Shown in pieces: positions 19,273 through 27,312 of a stretch of 64,000 bases of DNA. The translations under genes were made by a program, and so were the position numbers. The notes below the pieces were generated by a model that worked only from the letters and a program-made list of their open reading frames with translations, was not told the origin of the DNA and searched no databases. Every line of letters begins with the position of its first letter. Position 1 is the stretch's first letter. The stretch comes from Brooklawnia cerclae (GTDB lineage: Bacteria > Actinomycetota > Actinomycetes > Propionibacteriales > Propionibacteriaceae), in contig NZ_JAAMOZ010000003.1 of the NCBI RefSeq assembly GCF_011758645.1, positions 173,725 to 237,724 on the forward strand, read 5' to 3'.

Positions 19273-19313
19273 TTGACACCCCACCCTATCTGTAGTAGAT
19301 TTATTACATCGGG
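19273..19313 (+). promoter_or_regulatory. sigma-70 promoter with palindromic operator
   Basis: TTGACA (19273-19278) is separated by 17 bases from TAGATT (19296-19301). An imperfect 18-bp palindrome, TGTAGTAGATTTATTACA (19291-19308), covers the -10 box, with seven of nine base pairs matching. The downstream XRE-type gene at 19584 is an obvious candidate repressor. Confidence 0.65.
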
Positions 19314-19359
19314 ACGGCATGAAGGCCAAGCCCGGAAGCCCACGGAAGGGGCTCACATC

Positions 19360-19584
19360 ATGAGCAGCATCGCTGATTACGCGGAAGACCAGATGGACCG
19401 AGAGCTTGCCCGGCTCGACAGGCTGAGCGACAAGCAGAAGGCTCGCGAGCTGGTCGACATGGCGTTCTCCCGCCGCACGCCGAAGGTCGCCCGGACCTGC
19501 GCCGCGATGACCGCGCTCGACCGCTTCAGCGAGCACCTGAGCGTCCGTCAGGCGGAGGTCCTCACCAAGATCGCTGGCCGCTGA
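19360..19584 (+). CDS. small helical protein in regulator operon
   Basis: ATG at 19360 is preceded by GGAAGGGG. The 74-residue product is helical and charged (MSSIADYAEDQMDRELARLD, then RLSDKQKARELVDMAF). It is the first gene after the operator-controlled promoter and its TGA overlaps the ATG of the XRE gene. It could be a partner or antagonist of that regulator. The layout resembles a toxin-antitoxin or immunity cassette, but no toxin fold is evident. Confidence 0.6.
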   Translation: MSSIADYAEDQMDRELARLDRLSDKQKARELVDMAFSRRTPKVARTCAAMTALDRFSEHLSVRQAEVLTKIAGR

Positions 19585-20282
19585 TGAACGGGGTGGAGCT
19601 GGCCGCAAGAAGGATCGCGCTCGGGTTGACGTCTCAAGGGAGGCTCGCCGACGTGCTCGGCGTCTCCCAGCCTGCGGTGTCGGCGTGGGAGAAGGGAACT
19701 CGGGGCATCCCGGAGGGGATCGACGGCGAGATCGAGCAGCTGGAGGAGGCCCGCGACATGATCACAGAGCGGATGCTCTACGCGCTGGAGCTTGACCCCG
19801 GCGCGCCGCTGATCGTGCATCTGTCGGATGAGACGTGGTGGGCAGCACATCCGGAGTGTGACGGGATCCCGCACGAAGTGCAGATGATCGCGGCAGCGCT
19901 GGCCGTGTGCGAGGCCGATCCGCGCCCGCCGATCGTCGGCGTCGAGGCTCTCGCCACCGTGTGGCGTGCCCCGTCCGCCGGCGAGATCCGCGCCTATCCG
20001 GGCGGTCCGCTGACCGACCTGGTCGCCGTCCGCGAGCACGGGACGCGGCTGGCACTGTGCTGGATGGAGTGGCGCGACGGAGAGCCGATCGTGACACTCG
20101 GCGTCACAAACCGGGGCGGCCGGGTGACGGCGACCACCGAGTCCACCGAGTCGTGGCCGGAGGCTGAGACGCTGGTGCCGCGTCAGGAATGGCCGGTCGA
20201 GATCCGGCGGCGCGGAGCGGATGGTGCGGCTCCGGAGCTGCGCCGCCTGCTCGACAAGGCGGCCGAGGAGCGGTCCGGCTAA
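19584..20282 (+). CDS. XRE-type helix-turn-helix regulator
   Basis: The 232-residue protein opens with a lambda-repressor-type HTH (residues 4-40, QGRLADVLGVSQPAVSAWEK) and then a larger domain of unknown fold (WWAAHPECDGIPHEVQMIAA, AVREHGTRLALCWMEW). No S24 peptidase motif is present, so it is not a LexA/CI-type cleavable repressor. It overlaps the preceding gene by one base (TGATG). It probably controls its own promoter at 19273. Whether it is the prophage repressor or a cargo regulator is open. Confidence 0.75.
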   Translation: MNGVELAARRIALGLTSQGRLADVLGVSQPAVSAWEKGTRGIPEGIDGEIEQLEEARDMITERMLYALELDPGAPLIVHLSDETWWAAHPECDGIPHEVQMIAAALAVCEADPRPPIVGVEALATVWRAPSAGEIRAYPGGPLTDLVAVREHGTRLALCWMEWRDGEPIVTLGVTNRGGRVTATTESTESWPEAETLVPRQEWPVEIRRRGADGAAPELRRLLDKAAEERSG

Positions 20283-20301
20283 CCCCCGCAGACGCCGATA
20301 G

Positions 20302-20330
20302 CGGCCCTCCACCGTGCTGGTGGAGGGCCG
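20302..20330. terminator. bidirectional terminator between converging operons
   Basis: CGGCCCTCCACC (20302-20313) and GGTGGAGGGCCG (20319-20330) form a perfect 12-bp stem with loop GTGCT. It lies between the plus-strand gene ending at 20282 and the minus-strand late operon ending at 20338. Confidence 0.8.
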
Positions 20331-20337
20331 CAGAGGC

Positions 20338-20883
20338 TCACAGTGGCCGTGGCCACACGATGGGTCCCGGGGTGGGGGCGGCGGGGGTGAGGTCGGGGAT
20401 GATGAGGCAGCCACACAGGTCGAGGGTGTCGCCCACCTCGACCGGCGCCCCTCCGACCGAGCTGGCGATGTAGCAGGTGACCGTCGTGGTCGTGACCGTG
20501 GTCAGCAGCGCGGCGAAGATCCTGCCGACCGGCGTCCAGACGCCTGCTGGCAGGTCGGTGCCGGTGTCAGCGGGACGGCCTGTGGTCCGCTCGGGTGTGA
20601 CCATGACCCGTGTGGTGCGGGAGGATCGGGCGAGGATCGACACCGCACCCGGCATGCCCTGCGGCCACGGAATGTTTTGCACGAAGAGCCCGCACGTGGC
20701 GCCCGCGGCCGGTGCGGTGGTCCAGGTGATGCGCCGTGTCTCGGCCGCGCTGTATCCGGCTGGGCGGTCCGCGACCGGCGCGTTGGTCGACGCGCCACCG
20801 GTGCCAGACAAGTAGCCGAAGCCTCTGCCGTAGGCGGGATTCGCACGTGGCTGCCATCTGGCATCCAGGTGTGCGGCCCTCAC
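20338..20883 (-). CDS. phage fibre-associated protein, last gene of late operon
   Basis: GTG at 20883 gives a 181-residue product beginning VRAAHLDARWQPRANPAYG. This resembles the N-termini of the two genes upstream (MRAAALDRRL, MRAALTDRRL). The body is strand-rich and threonine-rich (LLTTVTTTTVTCYIASSVGG) and resembles phage surface or fibre proteins with carbohydrate-binding folds. It lies 13 bases behind the preceding gene. The exact role is unknown. Confidence 0.65.
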   Translation of the reverse strand: MRAAHLDARWQPRANPAYGRGFGYLSGTGGASTNAPVADRPAGYSAAETRRITWTTAPAAGATCGLFVQNIPWPQGMPGAVSILARSSRTTRVMVTPERTTGRPADTGTDLPAGVWTPVGRIFAALLTTVTTTTVTCYIASSVGGAPVEVGDTLDLCGCLIIPDLTPAAPTPGPIVWPRPL

Positions 20884-20896
20884 CGGACCGCTCCCG

Positions 20897-21397
20897 TCAG
20901 GCGATGATCGCAGCCCGCAGCCCGGCGACCTCCATCGTGGGCCCGCCGACCGACCCGACGACCCGGAACGTCCACCAGGTGTCTGCGGTGGGCGTGGCCA
21001 CACCCACCAGATGCACCCAGCCCGTGCCCGAGATCGTGCGGGCGACGGCGTTCGCCGCGCCCGCCCGGGTGGCCAGCGTGAGGTAGACGGTCCGGGTCTC
21101 GGCCGACACGAGCCGGGCCCACGCCTCGGCGCGGACGCGTGCCGGAGGCTGACTGGTCCGCAGCGGCAGACTGATCGCCCGTGTGGCCAGCGGCGTGTAG
21201 GTGTCGGACGGGGCCAGCGTGATCCCCCCACCATGCTCGGTGCTGATCAGCAGCGACGGGTCGAGCAGAGGCCCCGTCCCCAGTTGTCCGGCCACCCACC
21301 CATCCGGTGAGGTGAGCAGTCCGGCCGCACCGAGCAGGTCGAGTCCCCACACCCCGCCGACATTGATCAGCCTGCGGTCCAGCGCTGCGGCCCTCAT
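20897..21397 (-). CDS. phage minor structural protein, MRAA-type N-terminus
   Basis: A 166-residue protein starting MRAAALDRRLINVGGVWGLD. The C-terminal half is a strand-rich jelly-roll-like region (RTVYLTLATRAGAAN, TADTWWTFRVVGSVGG) as in carbohydrate-binding modules of tail tips. Its ATG at 21397 overlaps the natural TGA of the upstream LamG-like gene in ATGA. Because that upstream gene is at present out of frame at its (CT)9 tract, translational coupling to this gene should also be altered. Confidence 0.65.
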   Translation of the reverse strand: MRAAALDRRLINVGGVWGLDLLGAAGLLTSPDGWVAGQLGTGPLLDPSLLISTEHGGGITLAPSDTYTPLATRAISLPLRTSQPPARVRAEAWARLVSAETRTVYLTLATRAGAANAVARTISGTGWVHLVGVATPTADTWWTFRVVGSVGGPTMEVAGLRAAIIA

Positions 21398-22001
21398 GCC
21401 GCCAGCTCCAGGACGGGCAGAGACGCGCTACGAGAGAGAGAGAGAGAGAGCTTGCCTCGTCCTGCCAGCGAGCCATCATCCACTGCGAGACCATGAGGAC
21501 CTCCCGATCCGTGAGCACACGCGGCCACACCGCAGCCGCCACCGTCTGCGACAGGCGCGCACCCGTCCTGTCCTGGCCGACGAAGATCCTCTGCACACCC
21601 GCCGTGCTCAGCCGCCAGCCATCGGCCGACGCCTGCCAGCGTGGCAGGCCATCCACCAGCAGACCGAGCGGCTGAGCAGTGCTCACGCGGGCGGTCAGCA
21701 CCCGGCGTCCAGCCGCCACACTCGACACCGTCGCTGACACACCCGTGCCGCCACCCTGCGAGAGGACCAGCCGAGACGACTGGGATGCGCCCGTCCACGA
21801 TATGAACACCCGATCGGCCGCGGCAGGATTCGTGTCGAGCAGCACGACCTCACTGGACACCTGCGCGTCGAGGTCGGCGACGACGACAGCCGTCACCGCC
21901 TGCCCCCACAGCGCAGACTCCTGCGACCCCCGCCCCTCGATCTGCCAGGCAGGCGGCCCAGCGATCGCCTCCAGACGACGATCCGTGAGCGCGGCCCTCA
22001 T
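21394..22001 (-). CDS. LamG-like tail protein, frameshifted at a (CT)9 tract
   Basis: The gene starts at ATG 22001 (ATGA overlap with the gene before). MRAALTDRRLEAIAGPPAWQ leads into a concanavalin/LamG-like fold (VFISWTGASQSSRLVLSQGG, LLVDGLPRWQASADGWRLST, VLTDREVLMVSQWMMARW). It then meets (CT)9C at 21432-21450. With nine CT units the frame runs on across the next gene to 20880. With eight units it would read on into SRSASLPVLELAA and stop at 21394, overlapping the next ATG, which is the normal arrangement here. With ten units it stops at TAG right after the tract. This is a candidate phase-variable fibre or receptor-binding accessory gene. Confidence 0.7.
21432..21450. repeat. dinucleotide tract (GA)9G / (CT)9
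   Basis: Nineteen bases of perfect GA repeat on the plus strand, inside the 3' end of the LamG-like gene. Such a tract is rare in DNA of this GC content. Gain or loss of one unit changes the reading frame. Confidence 0.95.
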
Positions 22002-22834
22002 CAGACAGCCCACCCGGACGGCACCGCGCCAGCCTGACCAGACACGAGCACCCACCAGCGGACGCCGTCCCATTCCAGCATCCACTTGTCGATCGCGCCC
22101 GCAGCCGACGAGAGCACCGGCGCAGCCGACGCTCCATAGGAGACCATCGCTCCCTGCACCGTCAGCGTGCGGCCACCCGTGCCGTCCTGCGTCGCGTTGA
22201 CCTCGACGGTGAATGCGGGCGTCCCGGCCGCGAGTGTCGGCAGCGTCAGGACGACATTGCCGGTCAGCGTGGCATGCAGCACACACCCAGTCCGCGCGGC
22301 ACCAGTCACCGCATCCAGGGCCACCGGCCCCGACCACGACAGGCCCGTGATCACCGTTCCATCAGGGCCAGGAGGGCCGATCGGGCCCTGCTCGCCGCGT
22401 ACTACCGGCGACGTGGGTGACGCGGCGGCCAGGGACAGGCAGTCCAGCAGGTCGACCGTGCCACCCTCGACCGGGCATGTCAGGACACCCGACAGAGTCA
22501 GGGCGGGCAGCTCGGCGGTGGCTGGCAGGGTGATGCGGATGCGGTACTGGGTGGCGTCGGTGTCCACGTCGGGGTCGGCGAGGTTGAGCACGTGGGCGCT
22601 GAATGGCCAGTCGTCGCCGTCGGGGCCGACGAGCCACGAGACGGGCTCGGGGACATACCCGATGCCGCCGTAGCGGATGACGGTCCCGGCCGCCACCAGC
22701 GGGGTGATGAGGATGGTGGCGGTCCGGGAGACGGCTGTGGGCTCGGTGCCCTCCGGCACCCCGCCGAGCACGGATGCGAGTCCGGCGAGCGTGACCGTGA
22801 GCGAGGGCCCCATCGGCTCCGGCAGGGTGGTCAT
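22001..22834 (-). CDS. minor tail protein with collagen-like segment
   Basis: The 277-residue protein has an N-terminal strand-rich domain (about 1-140), a short collagen-like Gly-X-Y stretch GEQGPIGPPGPDGT (about 165-178) and a C-terminal domain (LTLPTLAAGTPAFTVEVNAT, IDKWMLEWDGVRWWVLVSG) like those that cap phage fibres. It probably forms part of the tail tip or a side fibre. It ends in ATGA with the LamG-like gene downstream. Confidence 0.75.
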   Translation of the reverse strand: MTTLPEPMGPSLTVTLAGLASVLGGVPEGTEPTAVSRTATILITPLVAAGTVIRYGGIGYVPEPVSWLVGPDGDDWPFSAHVLNLADPDVDTDATQYRIRITLPATAELPALTLSGVLTCPVEGGTVDLLDCLSLAAASPTSPVVRGEQGPIGPPGPDGTVITGLSWSGPVALDAVTGAARTGCVLHATLTGNVVLTLPTLAAGTPAFTVEVNATQDGTGGRTLTVQGAMVSYGASAAPVLSSAAGAIDKWMLEWDGVRWWVLVSGQAGAVPSGWAV

Positions 22835-22837
22835 GGG

Positions 22838-23242
22838 CTACTCCTGGATGGTGGCGTCCACGGCGATGGGCGCGTTGACGACGGCCACGAATGCCTGGGC
22901 GGCAGTGAAGATCGCCGATATGACGGCGAGGACTCCGGCCACCTGCGCGTCAGATGCGATCGAGAATGCGACCAGTGCGACACCGACGCCACCAGCCAGG
23001 GTGTAGAGGGTGGCACGCAGCTGGGTGGCGAGCCAGGTGGCCTTCTGGGTGGCGTCGAGGTTGGCCAGCGCCAGGAGAGCGACCGCCGTGGACAGGATGC
23101 CTGCGGCGAGGTTGGTGACCGCGTCGCCCTGGGGGCTGGTGATCAGGCCGAGGCCCTGGAGAGCGACCACGATCGTGGCGACGGCGGCCTGGATCGCCTG
23201 ACGGCGGGCGGCGGTCAGCCATGCGGAGATGCGGGAGATCAT
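22838..23242 (-). CDS. putative holin
   Basis: The 134-residue protein has three to four hydrophobic helices (AIQAAVATIVVALQGLGLI, NLAAGILSTAVALLALANL, LYTLAGGVGVALVAFSIA, VLAVISAIFTAAQAFVAVV) and a basic start (MISRISAWLTAARRQ). Position directly after the endolysin gene, with ATGA overlap at 23239-23242, supports a holin that releases the amidase at lysis. Sequence alone cannot exclude an antiholin. Confidence 0.75.
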   Translation of the reverse strand: MISRISAWLTAARRQAIQAAVATIVVALQGLGLITSPQGDAVTNLAAGILSTAVALLALANLDATQKATWLATQLRATLYTLAGGVGVALVAFSIASDAQVAGVLAVISAIFTAAQAFVAVVNAPIAVDATIQE

Positions 23243-24210
23243 GACTGTGCCTCCTGTGTGGTGCTGAGGGTGACGGTCGCCGAGTCGATCTCGGCGTCGA
23301 TCGCATCGGACACGGCCTTGGTGACGGCCGCGACGATGGTGTCGGTGTCGACGGTTCCGCCGCCGACCTGCTTGAGGGCCTCCTCCAGCCCGGCAATCCG
23401 GGCCTGGAAGCCGTTGATGAGATCCCGGATCGAGTTGAGGTTGGCGTCCAGCCAGGCCACGGTCTGGTGCAAATTGGTGGTGCCAGTCGGCCCGCCCGCC
23501 CGGTCGAAGCTCCGCTCGAAGACCTCGGTGACGGCGTTGCCGATCGCGTTGAGGATGTACTCGCCGTCGCCGGTGTCGAGGACCCTGTTGGGGCTGCCGT
23601 CTGCGCTGTAGCGCTGCACGCCGAGACCCAAGACCCGGTCCCGGGTTTCCTTGATCCACGCCTTCGCTTCTGCGTCCATGTCGTCATCCTCCTGAGTGGT
23701 TGTTTGGGTGCCGTCGTAGTAGGCCTGCGCCCGGGCCATGTAGGCGGCGTTCTGTGCCCCGGCGATCGCGCCAGGGCACGAGGTGGAACTGAATTGCGAG
23801 TGGGGGAAGACGTTGACTCCCCACGCCGGGCGGCCCAGCCCGTAGTGGTGGCACAGTGCGGCCACCAGATGCGCGCCGTTGTCGAGGGTGGCCTCCGAGA
23901 TCGTCCAGCCCGGCGCCAGCGTCGCGTTGGCGTGCTCGATCCCGATCGACGTCAGGTTGGTCTCCCAGTCCCCGGAGTGCCAGGCGGTGTCGGAGTCGTT
24001 GACGAGCTGCCCGACACGGCCGGAGGTCTCGACCTGATAGTGCGCGGACGCCTCGCGGGTCTGCCACACGTCGTAGCACTGGTCGACGGTCAGGGTGCCA
24101 GCGTTGTGGTGCAGCACGATCTTGCTGATGCTGCGGCCCTCGCGGCCCGCGCTGTAGTGGACGCCGATGATCTTGTCGACGTCGGCGATGAGATTGTCCC
24201 AGTCTTTCAC
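23239..24210 (-). CDS. endolysin, N-acetylmuramoyl-L-alanine amidase
   Basis: A 323-residue lysin. The N-terminal amidase_2/PGRP domain (about 25-165) shows the zinc motif IVLHHNAGTL (His34/His35), ASAHYQVETSGRVGQLV, TSIGIEHAN and HSQFSSTSCPG. A linker rich in T, Q, E and D follows. The C-terminal region (about 180-323) is coiled and may bind the cell wall or oligomerise, rather than being a known SH3 or LysM repeat. It cleaves the stem peptide from muramic acid. It sits in a lysis cassette with the membrane proteins on both sides. Confidence 0.9.
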   Translation of the reverse strand: MKDWDNLIADVDKIIGVHYSAGREGRSISKIVLHHNAGTLTVDQCYDVWQTREASAHYQVETSGRVGQLVNDSDTAWHSGDWETNLTSIGIEHANATLAPGWTISEATLDNGAHLVAALCHHYGLGRPAWGVNVFPHSQFSSTSCPGAIAGAQNAAYMARAQAYYDGTQTTTQEDDDMDAEAKAWIKETRDRVLGLGVQRYSADGSPNRVLDTGDGEYILNAIGNAVTEVFERSFDRAGGPTGTTNLHQTVAWLDANLNSIRDLINGFQARIAGLEEALKQVGGGTVDTDTIVAAVTKAVSDAIDAEIDSATVTLSTTQEAQS

Positions 24211-24659
24211 TGCGTGCCCCCTGTGAGTCGGTGTTTCAGGTCGTCGACGTCGGCGCGGAGCTCGACGTGGACACGGTCGGCGGACTGCCGCAGGTCAGAG
24301 ATCTCGCCGCGCGTGCGTTCCTCCGATGACCGGACAGCCCTCATGAGGTCGTCGTAGGCGGACGTCCCGTGGTTCGGCTTGGAGTGGAAGGCTGCGTCGT
24401 CGGCTGCGGTCCGGGCTTCCACGGCGATGCCTTTGACCTCGTCAAGGTCGGTGCGCAGGGTGGAAAGCTGCTCCATCACGCCGGGCCGCCGTTCCACCCC
24501 GGGCCGCTCGTCCTGGCCGTTCCAGTCGTCGAGGAAATGCCGGATCGCCCGGCCGATCGGCCGTAGCCAGCGGAGTCCTGCCACAACGCCTCCTATCGCG
24601 ATCAGCATGCCGATCACGTCGGTGACGGTGATCGCATCCCCTACCTGCGCCAGATCCAT
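24207..24659 (-). CDS. membrane-anchored coiled-coil protein of lysis region
   Basis: The 150-residue protein has one N-terminal membrane helix (VTDVIGMLIAIGGVVAGLRW) followed by a long charged coiled-coil (about 55-150). This resembles the DUF2746-type proteins encoded next to mycobacteriophage lysins. It may act as a second holin-like or spanin-like factor. It overlaps the amidase start by four bases. Confidence 0.65.
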   Translation of the reverse strand: MDLAQVGDAITVTDVIGMLIAIGGVVAGLRWLRPIGRAIRHFLDDWNGQDERPGVERRPGVMEQLSTLRTDLDEVKGIAVEARTAADDAAFHSKPNHGTSAYDDLMRAVRSSEERTRGEISDLRQSADRVHVELRADVDDLKHRLTGGTQ

Positions 24660-24668
24660 GGAGTCTCC

Positions 24669-27299
24669 TCATGCGATCCACGTGAAGCTCAGTCCGAGCT
24701 TCCATCCGCTGCTGATGCTGTCGGTGACGGTGCGCCCCGAGCACCATATGGTTCCGTTCGCCGTGTCGATCGATGCTCCACCATGGACGGGGTTCGCTCC
24801 CTGGCCCTTGTAGGAGCCGGTGAACTCACCCAATGCCGCGTTTGGGATGTAGGCGGAAGCCAGGGTCCCGACGAGGTTCCCGACGTTCGCCGTGAACGTC
24901 ACGGCCGAGGTGGCGGTCAGGACGATGTTGAGGTGGTGCACGCCAGCCACGGCCGAGTAACGCTCCTGGGTGACCTGCCACCCCGATTGCGCTGTCAGGA
25001 TGCCACTCGTGACCACTTCCGGTGTCGCGGTGATCCCGGGTGCGACCAGGTCGATACGGGTGTCGCCTGCGATAGTGACAACGCCGTCCTTGTTGGCGGC
25101 GACAGAGGCGAGGACCTCGTTGGCTTCCGTGTTGACTGAGACAAGGTTGGCCTCATCGGCGGACACGTTGACGCGCTGCAACGGCTCGGATGTTGAGGCC
25201 CGTCCGGATTCCAGCGCAATTCCGGAGATCCCGGAATCAGGTATCTGGATGCGGCCTTGGAGCTCGCTATCCGCGTTGTACCACTGGATGCCAGGGAAGC
25301 CATCCACGGTGGCGATCTGGCAGACGGTTCCTTCGTTCGGCGTCAGTAGTTCGACCTCGTCGAGATACATGTCTCTGCTGCCGGTGTAACTACCTGGAAT
25401 GTAGGTGTTCACCCCAATCTGCAAGAAGTCAATCGGGGTGAATGTCGTGGCCGGGATCTCGACTTCAACTTGCTGCCAGCCGGACGGCCCAGGGTTGCCA
25501 GAACTTCCCATGAAGACGATTCGACTGCCATATATTGACGATCCGCCCACAGCGGCAGAGAACGAGTACGAGACGATTGTGTAGGCCATCTCCGTGGCCA
25601 GTAGGGTGCTGGGAACATACAGCCAGAACCGGAGGCGGATACGGCGGCCTTGGGCGATGAACGGGTAGGCCGTAGCAGCGATCCTGATAGAGGCCAACGC
25701 GTTCGTGGTGCTCTGCCCGAGTTCCAGCGAGTAGCTGCCCGCGTGTTTCTGGGCGGACGATTGGGTCGGTGCCGGTGCCCAGTTATTCCAGGCACCGATT
25801 CCCGACTCGAACCCCTCGCTGTATCCGGTGGTCCACTCGTTGAGTTGGGGAAACCGGAGAATGCCGCCTGTGAACGTGCCGCCGACTGCTGTGAGTTGGC
25901 CGTTGGGGAGGATCGCGACAGAGATCGCGCCGCCGGAGGCCCCGGCGGTAAGCCCAGATCCGGACAGCCTGAGTTGCCCAGATTCGTCGATAGCAGTGAT
26001 TCCGCTGTCGTCGATCAGGACGCCGGTACCCGAATCGTAGCCCGAGGTTTTGAAGATTTGCCCGGTGAGGATGGCGGCGACAAGGCTGACAACGTCGATC
26101 TCGGCGGCAGATAGTGTGCGCACAAGAATCTTCTGCAACAACGCCTCGGACGCCACAACAGTGCCAGCCGTGACCGTGTTGTCCTTCAACCGGATCGTGC
26201 CGCCCTCACCTGCGACCATGATGTCTTCAGCGATGATCACATACGGCGACCACGAACCGGTACCGGCGGCCGTGCTGTAGCGCATGCCGATGATGTTGCC
26301 GTCCGCGTTCACGGGGAACCATACGTCCCCGGCCTTCGTGGCGCTGGGGGCATCGACCTGGACGAATACCCGCGCGTTCGCCAGCGAGGTGTTGATGTTG
26401 GTGGCGATGGTGGATGCCGCCGTGCCACCCAACGATGCCGTGTCAGACGCCGAGAGCATCCGCCAGTAGGTGCCGTCGTAGGCGAACTGGACGGCCTGAT
26501 TTGCCGCCCAGTTGTAGGGAGAACCTGCAGCCAGGGCCGAGTTCGCCGGCGTGCGAATCGCCTTCGCCCCGGTGCTGTTGACGTTCAGGGTGGCGCTTGC
26601 AGCCGTGTTCGCGTTGCTGAACAACACGCTGATCGTGGCGCCGGCGAACAGGGCGAAATTGGCCAGGGTGACGACTTTCGCTGCCGTTGCTGCCGCAGTC
26701 GCGCATGTGCCGTACTGGGCGGTTGCCCTGCTTGAAGCCGCTGCGGCGGCGCTGAGGGCGTTGGTGGCATCCTGCTGGGCATCGCTAACCTGGGCTGCGA
26801 CGTCGGCGGCCACCTCGATGCTGATCGGAGCCGACGCAGGAGACGTGTTCGGGGCGGGGCTGCCGTCCCGGGCGTGGGCGTCGTCGGTGGCTGTCGCGGT
26901 CACCTGGACAGTGTCGCCAGGGGTGAGGCCGGTGACGGTCAGGCTCCCAGCCTTGACCAGACGGCCCCGCTCGATGCCGTCGACCAGGATCGTGACGTGG
27001 GAGAAGTCCGGTGGGACCCCGCCGTCGATGCTGCCGTCCCACCTCGCGTAGACCATGCCGTCGCGTGAGGTGACGGTGATCCCGGTCGGGACTCCGGGCG
27101 CTGTGGTGTCGCCGACCCATTGGGCGACGCCGGAGTCCCCAGCCGCCTTCCCGATGACCGTCGCCGTCCCGTCGGCGTTCGGGATCGAGATCGACCCGGC
27201 CTTGGCGGTCTGCTGCCTGCGGGCGGTCCGCAGCGCGGCTGCGGCCGTGCGGATGGCGATGGCGCGCGGATCGGGGATCAGCCGGTAGTGGTCGGCCAC
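24669..27299 (-). CDS. large minor tail protein / tail tip with FN3 and fibre domains
   Basis: GTG at 27299 follows AGGAGG by eight bases. The 876-residue product begins with a tail-attachment region and a fibronectin-III-like domain (PTGITVTSRDGMVYARWDGS, about 70-160). Next come an alanine-rich coiled-coil, a beta-rich segment (FALFAGATISVLFSNANTAA) and a carbohydrate-binding-like module (about 490-640, SYSLELGQSTTNALASIRIA). The C-terminus is a fibre-type beta domain. It is the probable host-recognition or baseplate hub protein. Confidence 0.8.
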   Translation of the reverse strand: MADHYRLIPDPRAIAIRTAAAALRTARRQQTAKAGSISIPNADGTATVIGKAAGDSGVAQWVGDTTAPGVPTGITVTSRDGMVYARWDGSIDGGVPPDFSHVTILVDGIERGRLVKAGSLTVTGLTPGDTVQVTATATDDAHARDGSPAPNTSPASAPISIEVAADVAAQVSDAQQDATNALSAAAAASSRATAQYGTCATAAATAAKVVTLANFALFAGATISVLFSNANTAASATLNVNSTGAKAIRTPANSALAAGSPYNWAANQAVQFAYDGTYWRMLSASDTASLGGTAASTIATNINTSLANARVFVQVDAPSATKAGDVWFPVNADGNIIGMRYSTAAGTGSWSPYVIIAEDIMVAGEGGTIRLKDNTVTAGTVVASEALLQKILVRTLSAAEIDVVSLVAAILTGQIFKTSGYDSGTGVLIDDSGITAIDESGQLRLSGSGLTAGASGGAISVAILPNGQLTAVGGTFTGGILRFPQLNEWTTGYSEGFESGIGAWNNWAPAPTQSSAQKHAGSYSLELGQSTTNALASIRIAATAYPFIAQGRRIRLRFWLYVPSTLLATEMAYTIVSYSFSAAVGGSSIYGSRIVFMGSSGNPGPSGWQQVEVEIPATTFTPIDFLQIGVNTYIPGSYTGSRDMYLDEVELLTPNEGTVCQIATVDGFPGIQWYNADSELQGRIQIPDSGISGIALESGRASTSEPLQRVNVSADEANLVSVNTEANEVLASVAANKDGVVTIAGDTRIDLVAPGITATPEVVTSGILTAQSGWQVTQERYSAVAGVHHLNIVLTATSAVTFTANVGNLVGTLASAYIPNAALGEFTGSYKGQGANPVHGGASIDTANGTIWCSGRTVTDSISSGWKLGLSFTWIA

Positions 27300-27312
27300 A
27301 GGAGGCCTCCTG

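Noticed and set aside
19584..20282. Classical CI-type prophage repressor
   Set aside because: There is an HTH but no S24 peptidase motif, and it lies away from the early operon; called only as an XRE-type regulator.
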